A stretch of DNA of 64,000 nucleotides from Campylorhamphus procurvoides. Lineage: Eukaryota > Chordata > Aves > Passeriformes > Dendrocolaptidae. Position 1 is the first letter of the stretch. The number at the start of each line of letters is the position of its first letter. Shown piece by piece: positions 1 through 11,900 of this stretch. The notes under the pieces are model-generated. The model ran no database searches. It was not told the DNA's origin and saw nothing but the letters and a program-made list of their open reading frames with translations. The stretch is from assembly GCA_013396655.1 (NCBI GenBank), contig WBMV01005969.1, positions 777,534 to 841,533 of the forward strand, read 5' to 3'. A program made the translations under genes and the position numbers.

Positions 1-1029
1 TTTCACTGCTGGTTGGACTGGAGTGAGAAGAGCCCGTGTTTCAGGAGGAGTCATTACCAGACCTAGGATCTCAGTCTCAGGTCATAGTGTCACTGTCTGG
101 CCAGTGGAAACAACCACCTGTTTCGAGGTTCAAGACAGAGGTTCCTCTGAGAATATGTATTAAATTGAGCAAAACAGTGACAGATATGAAAAGTCTTTGT
201 CTTCTGCTGAGGCTTAGAGTAGGAATAGGTACTCTTTTTGGAAGAATTTGTAGCTGGAAGCTAGAACGCATTTTTTGCTCAGGAAGCCTTTCCTGCCTGT
301 AAAGTGCCTCTCTCAAGAGGGTTAGATAGTTTTTTTACCCTTGCCTTTCCCTTTGCATTCCAGAGAAAGTTGCAGAGAGGGTTGTGAGTGAGCACTCTTT
401 CTGGTGTGCACGAGAGATAATGTTTGCAGGCATGTACAGGGCCTCCTTGGCCAGAGAGAGCAAGCAAGGACATAGGGAAGATAAAAATCCCTAGGAGACC
501 GCAGGAACTGCCTTTTCCCTGAGGCTTGGTGCTGCCTGGCAGCACTGTGAGGTTTAGTAAGTTTTCAACATCCTTGCCTCTGAAATAAACCTTTTTGAAC
601 CTTTTCAATTGCTCTGGTATTTTTGGGGGGGTAATACCTGCATATATTCGGCTTTACACTTAGAGATAAGTAAAATGAATTTTAACTTTTCATGCAACTG
701 CAAGTCCAACAATCCCAGGGGTATCTTCAGAGCTTTGCTTAAAAAAGCCCAGAGTAGAACAAACATGCTCCTCCTCAATGTCAACTGTCAACTCATAATA
801 CTGTGAAACTGAATGACTAAAGCACCCTTTTCATAATAAAATGAAAGGATATCTCAAAATACCATTTTGTCTTGTATCAAACTAATATACCTGTTAGAAT
901 TTAATTCACAAGGTGCTGTTACTTGAATTCTATTTATATTTAAATAAAAATGAAAAAGGGTTTTCATATCTCAACTACTCAAAATATTTCAAGAGGTGAT
1001 ACTGGTATTAGAACTCATGGCTTTGATAA
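1..1029. other. Unique non-coding DNA, no gene seen
   Basis: AT-rich sequence with no recognised repeat or gene. Short ORFs on both strands overlap each other and show no familiar protein. A run of eight G sits near 625-633. Nothing else can be supported here. Confidence 0.6.
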
Positions 1030-1720
1030 CTGGTACATGAAAACAATATCTTTTAAAGAAATGAGAGAATAGAGGTGAAAGAGGGTAAAGCAAAGTTTAT
1101 GAAAAAAAATTACTAGATTCAGTAAAAAAACATAGGGTAGGAGTGCATAATTAGCTGAAAAGGGATCAAAAGTAAAGCATGACAAGAAGGACTTGAAGTG
1201 GTGCAGGGCAACTTTGAGTGTTTTAGTTCTGCACAAATACAAAAGATAGAGTGGCATGGAGCAAAGGAGAGACGTGATAAGGAAATTTTGGGGCAATGAA
1301 AGCATAAGAGAAAAAGAACAGTCTAATTAAGCAAAAAGCAGAGAGTTGAAAAAAATAAAGAAAAAGTACTGCAACTCTGAACATTGAAGGAAAATATAGG
1401 AGACTCAGGACCTGAAAATCAGTTCTTGGAAATGACATTTACTGAGTGAATGAGCACAAGGATATACAAAGAAAGTAAAAGAAAATGAGCTGAAATACTG
1501 ATTTGGTATACAGTGTAAATAAAGAGAAAGAAGGCAATAGCCATAAAAGTGAAGAATAGCAAAGTAAATGAAAGGGAAAGCATTTAAGAAAGAGAATGAG
1601 ATTTTCTTTAGAGAATTTCTAGATGTTTTCTGAAAATAGAGATATTCACAAAAAGATAAAATCATCACTGTAAAAGAGATGAGAAAATACAGACCTTCTC
1701 AAGTGGAACATGAAGAGAAA
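1030..1720. other. Long purine-rich (A/G) tract
   Basis: For about 690 bases the plus strand is strongly enriched in A and G, with many AAAGAA, GAGAGA and GAAAAA runs. The minus strand is therefore pyrimidine-rich, which lowers its stop-codon frequency and explains several overlapping minus-strand ORFs. Their conceptual proteins are Leu/Phe/Ser-rich and match no family I know. It is not a simple tandem repeat. It may be the remains of an old element whose sense strand was pyrimidine-rich, but I cannot place it. Confidence 0.5.
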
Positions 1721-2569
1721 GGACTTGTTCACTGGTCCATACTGAGCTGAGAGGTAAAGTAGTAAATTATCTAAGCAAAACAGGTCAAACTGATGAAGGA
1801 GCGAGATGCCACCTGCCTCTGTGATTCCAGACAGGTTGTGGTTTGCCAAGAGCAAGCAACTCCCAGCAGCCAGACTGCTGTCACTGTCACCCATTGTCCA
1901 TCATCCCTCTGATGTTCCTGTCTGATGCAGGGATGGGTACTTGTGGGGGGATTGACATTAAACATCCCTGAACCCAGTGCTACCCCCATGAAAGGACCTC
2001 CCCTGAAGAAACCACTTTTCTCAGCTCATCACCTCCGTAGCATCTCTAAGGCACAAGCAAATGCAGCCACCTTTCACTCCCAGTGACCTTGTCCCTTTGA
2101 ATTTTAGAACACTTAGTGGATTATACCACTAATTATTCCTTCATTCTTCTTTCCAGCATACTTTTAATCCTTGCACATCCAGTGATCCAGCTGTTTATGT
2201 CACACTCTAATGCATTCAATGAGACTGTCCTGATGTGACAAGCTACACAAGGGTTCCTTTGCTGGAAAATAAATTAAAAAACCGCCTTTGGTTATTCCCT
2301 TTGGTTATTTGAGGTTATTCCCACTAGTATGATCCTGATGTTTGAAATGGTAACCCCATTTATATGCATTTCTGTCTGTTTAGTTGTATGCACAATGAAA
2401 CTTGTGTATAGGCACTTAATGTTCTGCAATCTTTAGTTTTTAAATCTGTTATATGTTAGATCATTAACTCAAGGTGAGACTTCCCTTCCAGTTATCTCCT
2501 CTAACCTTGCTGCATAAACTGGTCTCCTGGGTAACAGTGCTCACAGATGATCTGAAGATCCCTGGTTTT
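1721..2569. other. Unique non-coding DNA, no gene seen
   Basis: Mixed-composition unique sequence. A somewhat GC-richer piece lies near 1800-2090. No repeat family, exon or RNA gene is recognisable. Confidence 0.55.
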
Positions 2570-2680
2570 AGGGCCGACTTTGTATTGCTCTGCACCTGTG
2601 TAGTCATTTATGCTGGCACAGTGTGAAATACACATATGGTTTGAAATTAAGCCTGGTGTAAATGAGAATACAGAAAAATG
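2570..2680. repeat. Decayed palindromic amniote interspersed repeat
   Basis: The stretch starts with GGGCCGACTTTGTATTGCTC, continues through CACCTGTGTAG, and ends with GGTGTAAATGAGAATACAGA. This order resembles the palindromic repeat family of birds, crocodiles and turtles whose arms run GGGCC-AGATTCTG-...-TTACACC-GTGTAAAT and return in reverse complement. The arms are too diverged to pair cleanly. The family assignment comes from memory of the general pattern and needs a repeat-library search. Confidence 0.4.
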
Positions 2681-2754
2681 GAGAATTAATGTGGCTTCTT
2701 TTGTCTGGATTTTTTTGTTTCTTTGTCACCTCTGTCAGCAGAACTAGCAATAGG

Positions 2755-2861
2755 CAAAAAAAGAAAACAAACAAACAAAACAAAACAAATCCCCCAACCC
2801 CCTAAAACTCCAACAAACAAACAAATGAAAAAAACAACCACAAAAAAACCCCCAAAAAATT
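2755..2861. repeat. A/C-rich low-complexity tract
   Basis: Contains (AAAC)n and (AACA)n runs mixed with C5 and C4 runs and long A runs, with almost no G or T. On the minus strand it reads as a T/G tract like those at 6.1, 39.6 and 62.3 kb. It has no coding content. Confidence 0.85.
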
Positions 2862-3534
2862 CTCTGAAGAAAACCCAATGTTAATAGACACAAGGTGACT
2901 TGTAATCAATGGTATCTTTTTCTAGAATCAAGATAACAAAAGCTCTTTGATCAGATGTTCTTTCACACTTGTAAAATTTATATTAGGAATGTGAAATACA
3001 AGAACTCCCAAGACATACTTTTAAACAAAGTATGCAGGAAAGTGAGTTGAGAGGCACTTTTTTGTAAGTTAACATTTTTGGTTAGTTCAAGGAATGACAT
3101 TCAGGTTAAGCACTTGTGGCGAGCAGAACTTTCCAGGTGATATGAAGTCAAGGTAATCCATACTGACCTTTAAATTCACTGCAGTCCCTGCATAAATAAA
3201 TATGTGAAAGCTTGTATTTGGTGGAAGGCTTAGCTGACACCTGGCACGGTGTCTGCTTGTTTGTTTATACACATCCAGGCCTGGCTCTAGCAGAGTCAAA
3301 AAGAGCCACTTCACTCCACATTAATACTTCCCAGGGCATCACATGCTGCCTTTCATGTGATAATGCCCAGCCACAGCACCAGAGGGGATCCTTCCCTCCC
3401 CTGCTGGCACTGAGATCAGGGCTGCTTCCATCCATGACCAACCTCCACAGACCTATCCAACTTTGAAACGGAAATTTCACAGCTTTGTTGGGTTTTATTG
3501 TACCAAATGTGTAGATGAATTCTTTTATAGAGAT
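2862..3534. other. Unique non-coding DNA, no gene seen
   Basis: Unique sequence. Two overlapping ORFs of 70-84 codons on opposite strands near 3210-3480 are mutual shadows in a GC-richer patch and resemble no known protein. Confidence 0.55.
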
Positions 3535-3615
3535 TAGGGGCCCATACCTCAGCCAGAATAAAGTGGCTCATTGACTTCAATAGAGCTTAGCTGATTGATG
3601 CAGGCTTTGGGATTC
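3535..3615. repeat. Decayed palindromic amniote interspersed repeat
   Basis: The sequence reads GGGGCCCATACCTCAGCCAG, then TAAAGTGGCTCATTGACTTC, then AATAGAGCTTAGCTGATTG and GCAGGCTTTGGGAT. This follows the order of a palindromic family with GGGCC ends, TCAGCTGGTGTAAAT arms and a CTCCATTGACTTCAATGGAG centre, well known in sauropsid DNA. The centre CTCATTGACTTCAATAGAG still pairs imperfectly with itself. It is probably an old MITE-like copy; the family name is left open. Confidence 0.5.
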
Positions 3616-4944
3616 CTCCTGCTTGGTCAAACCTCATTTTAGTTGTTTCATCTGAATGAATGCAGACTGGAGGGAAGGGCTGGGAAGCATTTTAAGTACA
3701 GAAACAGTGAAATTGTCCTGTGTTAAACCCTGTGTGGACCAGCTTCCCACACACCCTTTGCGGCTCCCTTAATCTGTGGCCTTCCAGGCTATATCCTACT
3801 GTAATTTCTGAGTAAATTTGTAGAAGTGTTCTGAAACTAGGAAAACTAGAGTCAATGCTGCATTCCTCATTTTAAAAAATATTTGACTGTGGCATACCAA
3901 GTACACGAATTTTATAGAAGAATTATTTTTGGGATAAAATAGTTCTCAGTAGAGACTGAGCTACCATGGTGTGAGATATCAATTATGAGGTCCCACTGAA
4001 AATACAGAGGTGTTGATTCCTATTTTTATTAAATTATTTTATGGTGAATATAGAAGATTAAAAATAAATGCTAACTGGCTGTTACCCGTAGAAACATTCT
4101 GAAATCTAATACATGCTGTTGAAATGTGAATTGCACAGGTACTGCATGTTGAGATTAAGTGAAAAGTCCTTTTGGAGCTGTGTTTCAGGATATTTTCTGA
4201 CTCAGGAAGAGTAAAGAATCTTTTTACATTCAATTAACCTAGAAATGTTGCTTTCATGGTTAAAAGAGAAAGAAGAAAATGTAATGCTAAAGACTTAACA
4301 ATTTAAATCTACATATTTCCCCTGACCTTCAAGATGATTCAGTAATTGAGAAAAGTGGGAAATATTGACCTCTTCTTTGTAAATGAATTTCTGTATGTAG
4401 AATTAAAGGAAAACAATGTATTTTGAAGCATCTGCTTTGGCCCCTCTGCTAGTTATCACACTTATACTTTATGACCAGTCTCTAAATGTGTAGTAGTAGT
4501 TATTTCTAAAAGATGCCAGATTTTATTTTTGCCCTTTAAAATTAGGATGATCATAATGGTAAATCTAAAGTAATGTCTTAAAACAGTTATAGTCACAGTG
4601 GCATCATGACTAACTGGTCTTCTGCAAAACCTGAATGATCCTATGATAGTACAACCAATTCCTGTTCTGAGTCTCAGTATATTTTACTACGATTAGGATT
4701 TTATGGAAGAGTAAATAAGCAAGCGGGAGATAGATTAAATTACAGAAAGCAAAATATATTCCCTTTAAATGTTTTGAGTTGTTCTGTTTTGTTCTGCATA
4801 ATTTTTTTTCCCTGTAGAAGGACCTCAATTTATTCTTGTGTCTGAGTTGTAGGAACCTGCTGGTCAAACTAAAGGGAAAGAAGCAGATGCACAGATGTTG
4901 AAGCTAGGACAGTTGATCTGGGAAGATGAAGTTCTGTTATGTAG
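3616..4944. other. Unique AT-rich DNA, no gene seen
   Basis: AT-rich unique sequence. The minus-strand ORFs at 4039-4233 and 4610-4867 have no recognisable domains. Nothing else is supported. Confidence 0.55.
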
Positions 4945-5501
4945 GGATGGGGTGACGAAGGCCAAGGCAAAACTGGAACTCAAAGACTGAGTTGGCAAGG
5001 AACTGGCAAGGGATTCAAAAGAATAACAGAAAGGTTTCTAGAGGTATATTAACATGAAAAGGAAGGTCAAATAATGTGTACCTTCCCAGTGCTGGAAAAC
5101 TGGTAACATAGGATGAGGAGAAGGCTGAAGTAGTCAATAACTTTTTGCCTTAGTCTTCAATGGCAGCCTCTCTTCCCACACCTCTTGAGTGGATGGAAAG
5201 CAGGGTGGGGTCTGGGAGAGCAAAGTTCTGCCCACTGTAAGCGAAGGTCTGGTTCATGACCACCTGCAGAACCTGAAAGTACAGAAGTCTACGGGATTTG
5301 ATGAGATGCATCCCAGAGTCCTTAGGGAACTGGCTGATCCAGTTGCCAAGCCTCTCTCCATGGCATTTGAAAAGTCCTGGCAGGTGAAGTCCAGGGTAGC
5401 TGGAGAAGGCGAAACATTGCACCCATCTTTAAAAAGAGGTAGAAAGGAGGACTCTGGAAACTACTGACCTGTCAACCTCACCCAGGCCATTCTATGATTC
5501 C
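4945..5501 (+). mobile_element. CR1 LINE fragment, ORF2 piece joined to 3' end (internal deletion)
   Basis: The stretch encodes a decayed piece of CR1 ORF2 between the endonuclease and reverse-transcriptase domains. The conceptual peptide at 5189-5467 contains STGFDEMHPRVLRELAD, then a KPLS..FEKSWQ block, and ends KRGRKEDSGNY before a stop. These match the CR1 ORF2 order (PDGMHPRVLRELAD, FERSWQ, KKGKKEDPGNYRPV). Right after the codons for PVNLT the sequence jumps to the CR1 3'-terminal CCATTCTATGATTCC. The catalytic RT core, the C-terminus and the 3' UTR are missing, so this copy is 5'-truncated and has lost roughly two kilobases internally. The ORF is broken by stops and not functional. Homology weakens before about 4950. 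Confidence 0.88.
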
Positions 5502-6096
5502 ATTAATTATAATGCATAGAGTTTTATTATTGTTTCATGACTGGTGCTCCCTCCATTATATTGACAGCTAAAAATTTTGTAACTTAACTAGTACAAAATG
5601 TTAAAGGGGATAATTTTGGTCCCCAAGTTTTCTTTTCATGACTGAGTACAATTTCTGCAGTATTTTTTTTTTTCCAAATGGGTAACATTATTTAGTTACA
5701 AAGCCACTACATTTTTTTAAGAGCAAGAATTCTTATCTGGTGTACTGTGGAAGATTCCTAGCATTGTGGAAAAAGCTGCACCTGAAAGTACCAAAAATGA
5801 CCCTTTTCCTCGTTTTCTTTAAATATCTATTGAAAAAAGAACTGGAATTGACTAAATCTTCAAGATTTTATAAAACTTAGTAAGGAAAGCATCCTTTCAT
5901 AGCATTATTTTGCCTCAGGTATTTCTTCTACTATTACAGGAAAATTATTAGTATCATTCTATATTGGTTTGGATCAGAAGAGATTTCTGACATTTAAAAA
6001 TATTTATTAAACCTTTATCAGTTGCAATAAAAAAATCAGATACTAAGACTGTAAGAAAATATTATTAACTAATCTTAATCTAAATAAATAATTATC
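5502..6096. other. AT-rich unique DNA, no gene seen
   Basis: AT-rich with several T runs (for example the run near 5662) and no recognisable repeat, exon or RNA gene. Confidence 0.6.
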
Positions 6097-6195
6097 TTTT
6101 GGGTGTTTTGTTTGGGTTTTTTTGGGTTTTTGGTTTTATTTTTTTGTTTTGCTTTGGTTTTGGTTTTTTTTTTTCAGTTGGTTGGTTTGGTTTTA
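6097..6195. repeat. T/G-rich low-complexity tract
   Basis: Contains GGGTTTT, TTTGGTTTT and GTTTT units with long T runs, and essentially no A or C on the plus strand. It ends with a T run followed by CAG, which resembles a splice acceptor by chance. Confidence 0.85.
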
Positions 6196-7564
6196 TGCTT
6201 TTCCTGACATTATTTCAGTAAATTATCTGCATGATATGATACGATAATGCACTTTTGTAACTGTGCTACCACCCAGGGCAGGCTACAGCTGTGATGAAGG
6301 AGAGAAGCTGGCAGTGCAGGTAGAGGTACTGGCACATGCAGGACTGCAGGTGACTTATGTCCCATGTGACTTTTCCGGTAACATTTCCAGGTTTCTACAT
6401 TCACATATGTTATTCATAAACATTAAGCAGAGTGTAGCAAGCTGACTTGCATTTTGCACTCCTGCAAGGAAAAGAGAAGAAATGAGAATTTTTGTTGTGC
6501 CCCTGGGACTGGTGTTGGGGTGCGCTGACATAAATAAAGGCTGTAAACCTGCTTGGTTTTCTTCCCTTGGTGCACAGGAATAGGAATTGGAAGATGGGAA
6601 GATCAATACACTAAACAGGGCAGCTGAGTCAGGCAAAAAATATTGATATTTACTGTTCATTTGGGCTGCAACAAATGACCATCCCTTTCCTCAAACCCTG
6701 AAAAAATAGGGAGGGCCTGATTCTGGGGAGGTGTGTTGTCTCTCGGGATTTCTGCAGAAATGAGGTAGTTTATGCAGGTTAGAGTTAGTTTCCTGGAATG
6801 TTCTGCCTATGTTCAGTAACTTTGTCCTCCACAGGCTGCTCTGGACACCTGGAAGGATTAGTCTGGAGACACTCTTCTGAGGGAAGTCTCTTTCTTAAAA
6901 AAGGCTTTAGAGTGGTTGCTCTGTGAATTTCCTCACTCCCTCAGCTTGGGTCAGGACTTAAGTATTTCCTTAGTGCAGAGCTCCTCTGTGTAAAGCAGCT
7001 TCTCACAGTGTTCATTCCTTGGAGTGAGGAAGGACAGACCTGACCAGGGAAAGCTTGGTGCATGGCTTAAACTGGCAATAATGTCAGAAAAAAAAGGCAC
7101 ACCAAATATCATACAGCTGGAAACACTTTTTTTTCTGGCACAAGAACATAGGAAGTTGCCTAAGAGATCAGGGAATTTAGACACCTCTGGATATAGTGGG
7201 GACAATAACGGAGTTATAAATTTGTGTATAGGTGTGGTTAAACATGCAAAAGTCCCTCTCTGGATTTTGTTTTGGCAGCTAACCTTCAAAAGATTGGTTT
7301 CCTTGTCTGGAGAAAGGGGAGTAGGTAAACTTCTACTTCCTATGGATTGCAATTGTCCCTAAAAATGAGCTTTAAGTATTCCAGTTGATTTGACTGTATT
7401 CACAAGTGTTTCTGTGCAATTAGTGAAAGCATGTGAAAGGGAGACTGAAAGTGTATGGAGTGACATATAAGTAGGAGCAACAGATATGTTTGAAATATCT
7501 AGGTCTTTAGAGGCTTATGTGGCCAAGCTTTCCCTACTTTTAGAGGTTAACCTATAATTTCTGT
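6196..7564. other. Unique non-coding DNA, no gene supported
   Basis: Overlapping ORFs of 112 codons (plus, 7024-7362) and 133 codons (minus, 6951-7352) occupy the same DNA, so at most one could be real. Neither contains a recognisable motif, and the plus one begins at a GTG. I see no promoter-like CpG cluster. I treat the whole segment as non-coding. Confidence 0.5.
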
Positions 7565-7645
7565 GACTGCTACAGTAAATCAAATGCTGCTCCCACAAAG
7601 TCAGTGGGAGTTTTGCCACCGAATTTAGTGGGAAGAGGATCGAGC
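7565..7645. repeat. Decayed sauropsid interspersed repeat
   Basis: The stretch contains GTCAGTGGGAGTTTTGCCAC followed by GAATTTAGTGGGAAGAGGAT and CGAGC. This resembles the common sauropsid pattern TCAATGGGAGTTTTGCCATT-GACTTCAGTGGGAGCAGGAT. Divergence is high and no coding potential exists. It probably belongs to the same broad group of old repeats as the copies at 2.6 and 3.6 kb. Confidence 0.5.
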
Positions 7646-10600
7646 TGCTTAACTGTTATTTAATGCCACTGCCTATAGGAAAACTGAACATATTTATTTT
7701 GCTTGGAAGCAACATTATATAATAATTTCCCCAAATTCTGAGGTTATCTGGCTGGTAGGAAATACAATTCTGGGGGGAAAAAGTTAGTCCATCAGACGTC
7801 ATTTGCAATATATCACAATGTGAATGTTAATTCCAGTTAATGTTAGAGGAAACTGAAATAATTTAAGATGCAAAGAATAGCATTTAATGGAAGGGAACTT
7901 AAACATAACATTATGATATGCCAACAGGCTTATGTAAAGAAAATTGGTTTGCCAGGGATTTTTTCACATTAGGCTAAATCGTGTCATGGGTAGTGCACAA
8001 AATGAAGACCGTGGTGAAAGGCACCCCAAACACTGAGCCTTGGGGTAAAGCTTGTCCTCACTGCACACAGTAGGAACACAAAGTAATTTGTGACACTTAA
8101 ATACTGTGGTCATTCCTCTCACAATGCATAGGCTTTCGTTCCTTTCACCAATGCATGATCGTGGTGGAGTAGAGTCTACCAGTTCTTCACTGGGTCTCAC
8201 CCTGGCTAGACAAAAGGGATATCCAGCTGCTGTTCTAGAACATGGCCCTGTGACCTCCACCCAACACCTGGAGGTGTTTTTCCCTCTCCCACTCTTCACT
8301 ACAAATGCAAACATGTCACCTAGAGCGAGATTTTACCTTGAATATATCCTCAAGGCAAGTACACATCCTTATGCACAGTATGTAAAAATAATTCTTGAAG
8401 AGTAATCTGAGACCAGTAAAAAATGTGCTTGAAGCAGATACTTGTTATAAAGCAGTATGCTTCACATCTTTGACTAAAGCTGAAATAATTTATTTAAAAC
8501 TGGGACACTTTTGCAGTGGTACAATTGTAAAATTTCTCTTTGTGTCTGGAGATAAGTATCTGAAAGCTATCAAAATTTCAAGAGTTCTCAATCACAGACA
8601 TAATAGTATTGTGCTTACTAATGTGATGAAAATTGCTGTTAGGAGTCCGATAAATCTCACTAGATGTTATCCAGAGTAATAACCTTGACCAGTTGACTTC
8701 TTTCTAACCTGGTGCATTCATATTTAGATGTGGTATATCCAGGATATTATTTGGACTATATTCCTTCACATGCCGAGAAATAAAAGCACAGCCTTCTCAA
8801 ATACTCTTTATCATCTGGCAGCTTTATGTTCAAAACAGACCTGATTGTTACAAGCATCTAAGCCTCTCCTCTCTTTCTTCTTTCTGACTGTGTTTTAGGC
8901 ATAAGGTCAGTTTCCCACCAAGGCACAACATTGCTGTGAATAGGTTGACCTTGGTGCAGGGCAGGAATGGGACTCCTTGGGCTTCAGGAAAAACCAAAGA
9001 TGTGGAGTTTCTTCCATGGTGGGAGAGAGAAATTACAGCTCACCTTAGCTTCAAAGAGGCTTTGTATCATTGGATCAGTGGTGATTGAGGAGTCTTGTCC
9101 TATGGGGTCCTCTGGTGCCCTCCATATAATCTTCCCTTAAATGCTCTGCTACAAAGCTGTTTTCATGGCAATCTTATGATGTAGTTACCTTGCTGAATGC
9201 TGCCTGGGAACAGGTCTCTTGTGTTTGCCATTACATTAAGTGGTGGAAAATAAAATACTTTGCTTTTGCGTGCTCTGCATTCAACACATACATATCAGAA
9301 GTTCTGAGCTGCACTTATTAAAGGGCAGAAACATTTTCTCTCTAAAATAGAACCATACCTAGAAATTTTCTTCAGTAGTTGCCTGCATGACAAAGTAGGT
9401 AGCTCTGATTAAACACTTGGTTGAAATTCACCATATCAACCTGATAATCCATACATGACAGTCTATATCCATCCTTATATCCACCATCTTTAGGCTCTCT
9501 TCCTCTTGTACATTTCTAAAGGAGCCAGAAGAATATTTTGCATGAGACTGCCATGACAGGACATAGCACCTTCCAGATTCTTTGTCTTTCATCCAGCAGA
9601 CTATATGCAGCTTTGAAAAATAAATCTTCATGTTTCAACATAGACTTTATTACACACATGGAAGAGATGTTTTGCACTTATATGGGAAGCCATCAAGGTA
9701 CTTCTGCTCTTCATCATAGTACTTTTCCCAGTTTGAAGTAGATTATGGTCAAAATAGCATGGATGCTGGGCTGGGTTTCTGACAGAAGATGGAGTCCTAC
9801 ATGCCACCCTTTTATGAATCTGCTGTACATGTGCACATGAAACACCCTATTTATAATATATGTTTAGGAATACATTCAGGGCAGGTAGCTCAGTGTGCAG
9901 CTGCAGTGCCAATTGCAGAATGAGTGTCCAGGGGACTGGACACTAAAGAGACCGAAGGAGTTGATGACTCCCAGCATGGTGTAAGCTGTGAAGGGGCTTC
10001 AGTCCCAGCTCAGGTGGTGTGAGTGTGACTGTCATAGTGGCTCCTGGATGGTCAGACAGGGAAGTTGCCTTAACATACACCTCCTTTGCTGATCTTAAAG
10101 GGCTTTGCTCAGTGAAGGACTAATCAAGATGCACGTGGAGTGATCATGGAGTGAGCCTAAAAAAGGGGCTGTAAGGAGAATACTAATCAGTCTTGTCTTC
10201 CTTGCCCAAACTTGAGGATAGCTGCCATCACACAATTGGTGCTCTACTGTGGCTGTAAGGGGGATCCTAAACAAACCCAACCTTGTGCAGAATCCTGTCC
10301 TGCTACTACTGATAGCTGTTCTGTCAAGGCTGTCCAGAAAGCAGAAGGCCTTAAAGAATTCTTTTCCTTCTAAAGTGTTCCACTTCTACCCTTTGAGGCC
10401 AGAAAGGCTTATCTTCAGTATCCAGCAGTCTTGGCAGGAAAAAAAGGAATACTTGTGTTCACATATGAATACTTTCATTTGCACATGAATATCAGTATCA
10501 CTGTGAGAGACAACACCTCTACAATACCAGATATCCAAAATTTCCTTGCATGAATAATGGCAGAGAGATGACCATGCCAAATTGAAACACAAGGAAGAAC

Positions 10601-11900
10601 ATACAGAAGCATTTGTGATTTAATTGTTCCTTTCCTTATATAGCCCAACCACACAGCATTTTCTGCCATGCTTTACTTTTTATAAAGCTTTGTAGAAAAT
10701 TCCAGTTTGTGTTATACTGACTTCTATGTAGTCTGAGTAATAATTTATAATAGCATAAAGACAGGCTATATTTTAAGAAAGAGGCAAAGAGCCAGAGTAA
10801 AAGTTGAGCCTACAGCCTGACTTCTGCATTTCATGACATTTGAGAACTTGATTTATCAACCTTAATGTTACATTAATATAAGTACCAAATTTCCTAGAAA
10901 ATTCACGCCAAATTTAAGGTGAAAAAAACAAAAAAAGAAATGAACATCTGAGTGTAAAATCACTGTAAATTCTTTCCTCTGTGTCTTGCATTGCTTCCAC
11001 AAAGAAATCCAGATTGTGCTTTGTAGCTTTATTGTCTTATGAGCTTGGAAGGAAGAAAAGACCCTCTGTTCAGCAAAAGGCAGTTTTTGCTCAGAAGAAT
11101 ATAATGGTTTTCTCCTCGATGCATTGACACTTCTGCAAGGGATAAAGAAAAGGGAAGTCTCTGGTTGCTATCAATACTCTGACCAGTCAACCAGAGAAGG
11201 CAGCAGCAAGGATTCTGGGTATAGTGTGTGTCAGGCTTCGATGTATGGATGTGTAGGCAACTTCCTCAGTCACACTGGTCAGAGAGACTTGCTCTTGACT
11301 GTGGCTATAACTCTTTGTGCAATAGTTACTCCTACAACTACTGTGGTTTCTAATATGGGGCTAAAGTTTACATTCAAAGCATAGATTCATGGTTGTTGTA
11401 ATGCTTTTGAGTATGCTTTGATTTTGTCACATTCTTCCTTCATGAATAAAAAAAAAATCACTGAACACAGCAACAAAAATATATTAAAAATCTACATTTC
11501 TTTCTGATATATGCTAGGTTTTGATTTCTCATTTCAAATGACCTTTCTGTTTTGAGGTTTGTTTTGACTGTATTTAAAAATAATTTTGTTTAAAAACAGT
11601 TAAATATCAAACTGGTGTAATTTGCGCCACAATTAATGAATCATGGAAGCATGCAGCTAATCTTTTGGGCTACTGATTTTCCTTTAGAAGAAACTGAACA
11701 TTTGAGTCCTTGAGATAAATGGGATTGCAGGAGGTTAAACACCCCACAGGAGGCTCCATGTTCAGTTCAAATTTCAGCCAGTAAAACTCAAGCAGAAAAA
11801 CCTAGCCAACCCTTGTGCGAGATTAATCCACTTATCTCCTAGTTATTTCACAGCCATTTCTTGCCTACTTCTATTGATTCACTGCAGGTTTGAATTTTTC
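7646..11900. other. Unique AT-rich DNA, no gene supported
   Basis: About 4.3 kb without a recognised transposon. ORFs here (for example 7964-8314 minus, 8106-8405 plus, 8395-8679 plus) overlap one another or begin at non-ATG codons, and show no domain. A tRNA-like A-box at 9885-9900 lacks a B-box. A candidate small exon begins just beyond this segment. Confidence 0.5.

Noticed and set aside
5189..5467. 92-codon ORF as a host gene
   Set aside because: It is the decayed CR1 ORF2 linker region.
6951..7362. Overlapping 133-codon minus and 112-codon plus ORFs
   Set aside because: They occupy the same DNA on opposite strands, the plus one starts with GTG, and neither translation resembles a protein family.
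9881..9960. tRNA or SINE head (GGTAGCTCAGTGTGCAG resembles an A-box)
   Set aside because: No B-box (GGTTCGA-type) follows at the expected distance and no cloverleaf can be drawn.
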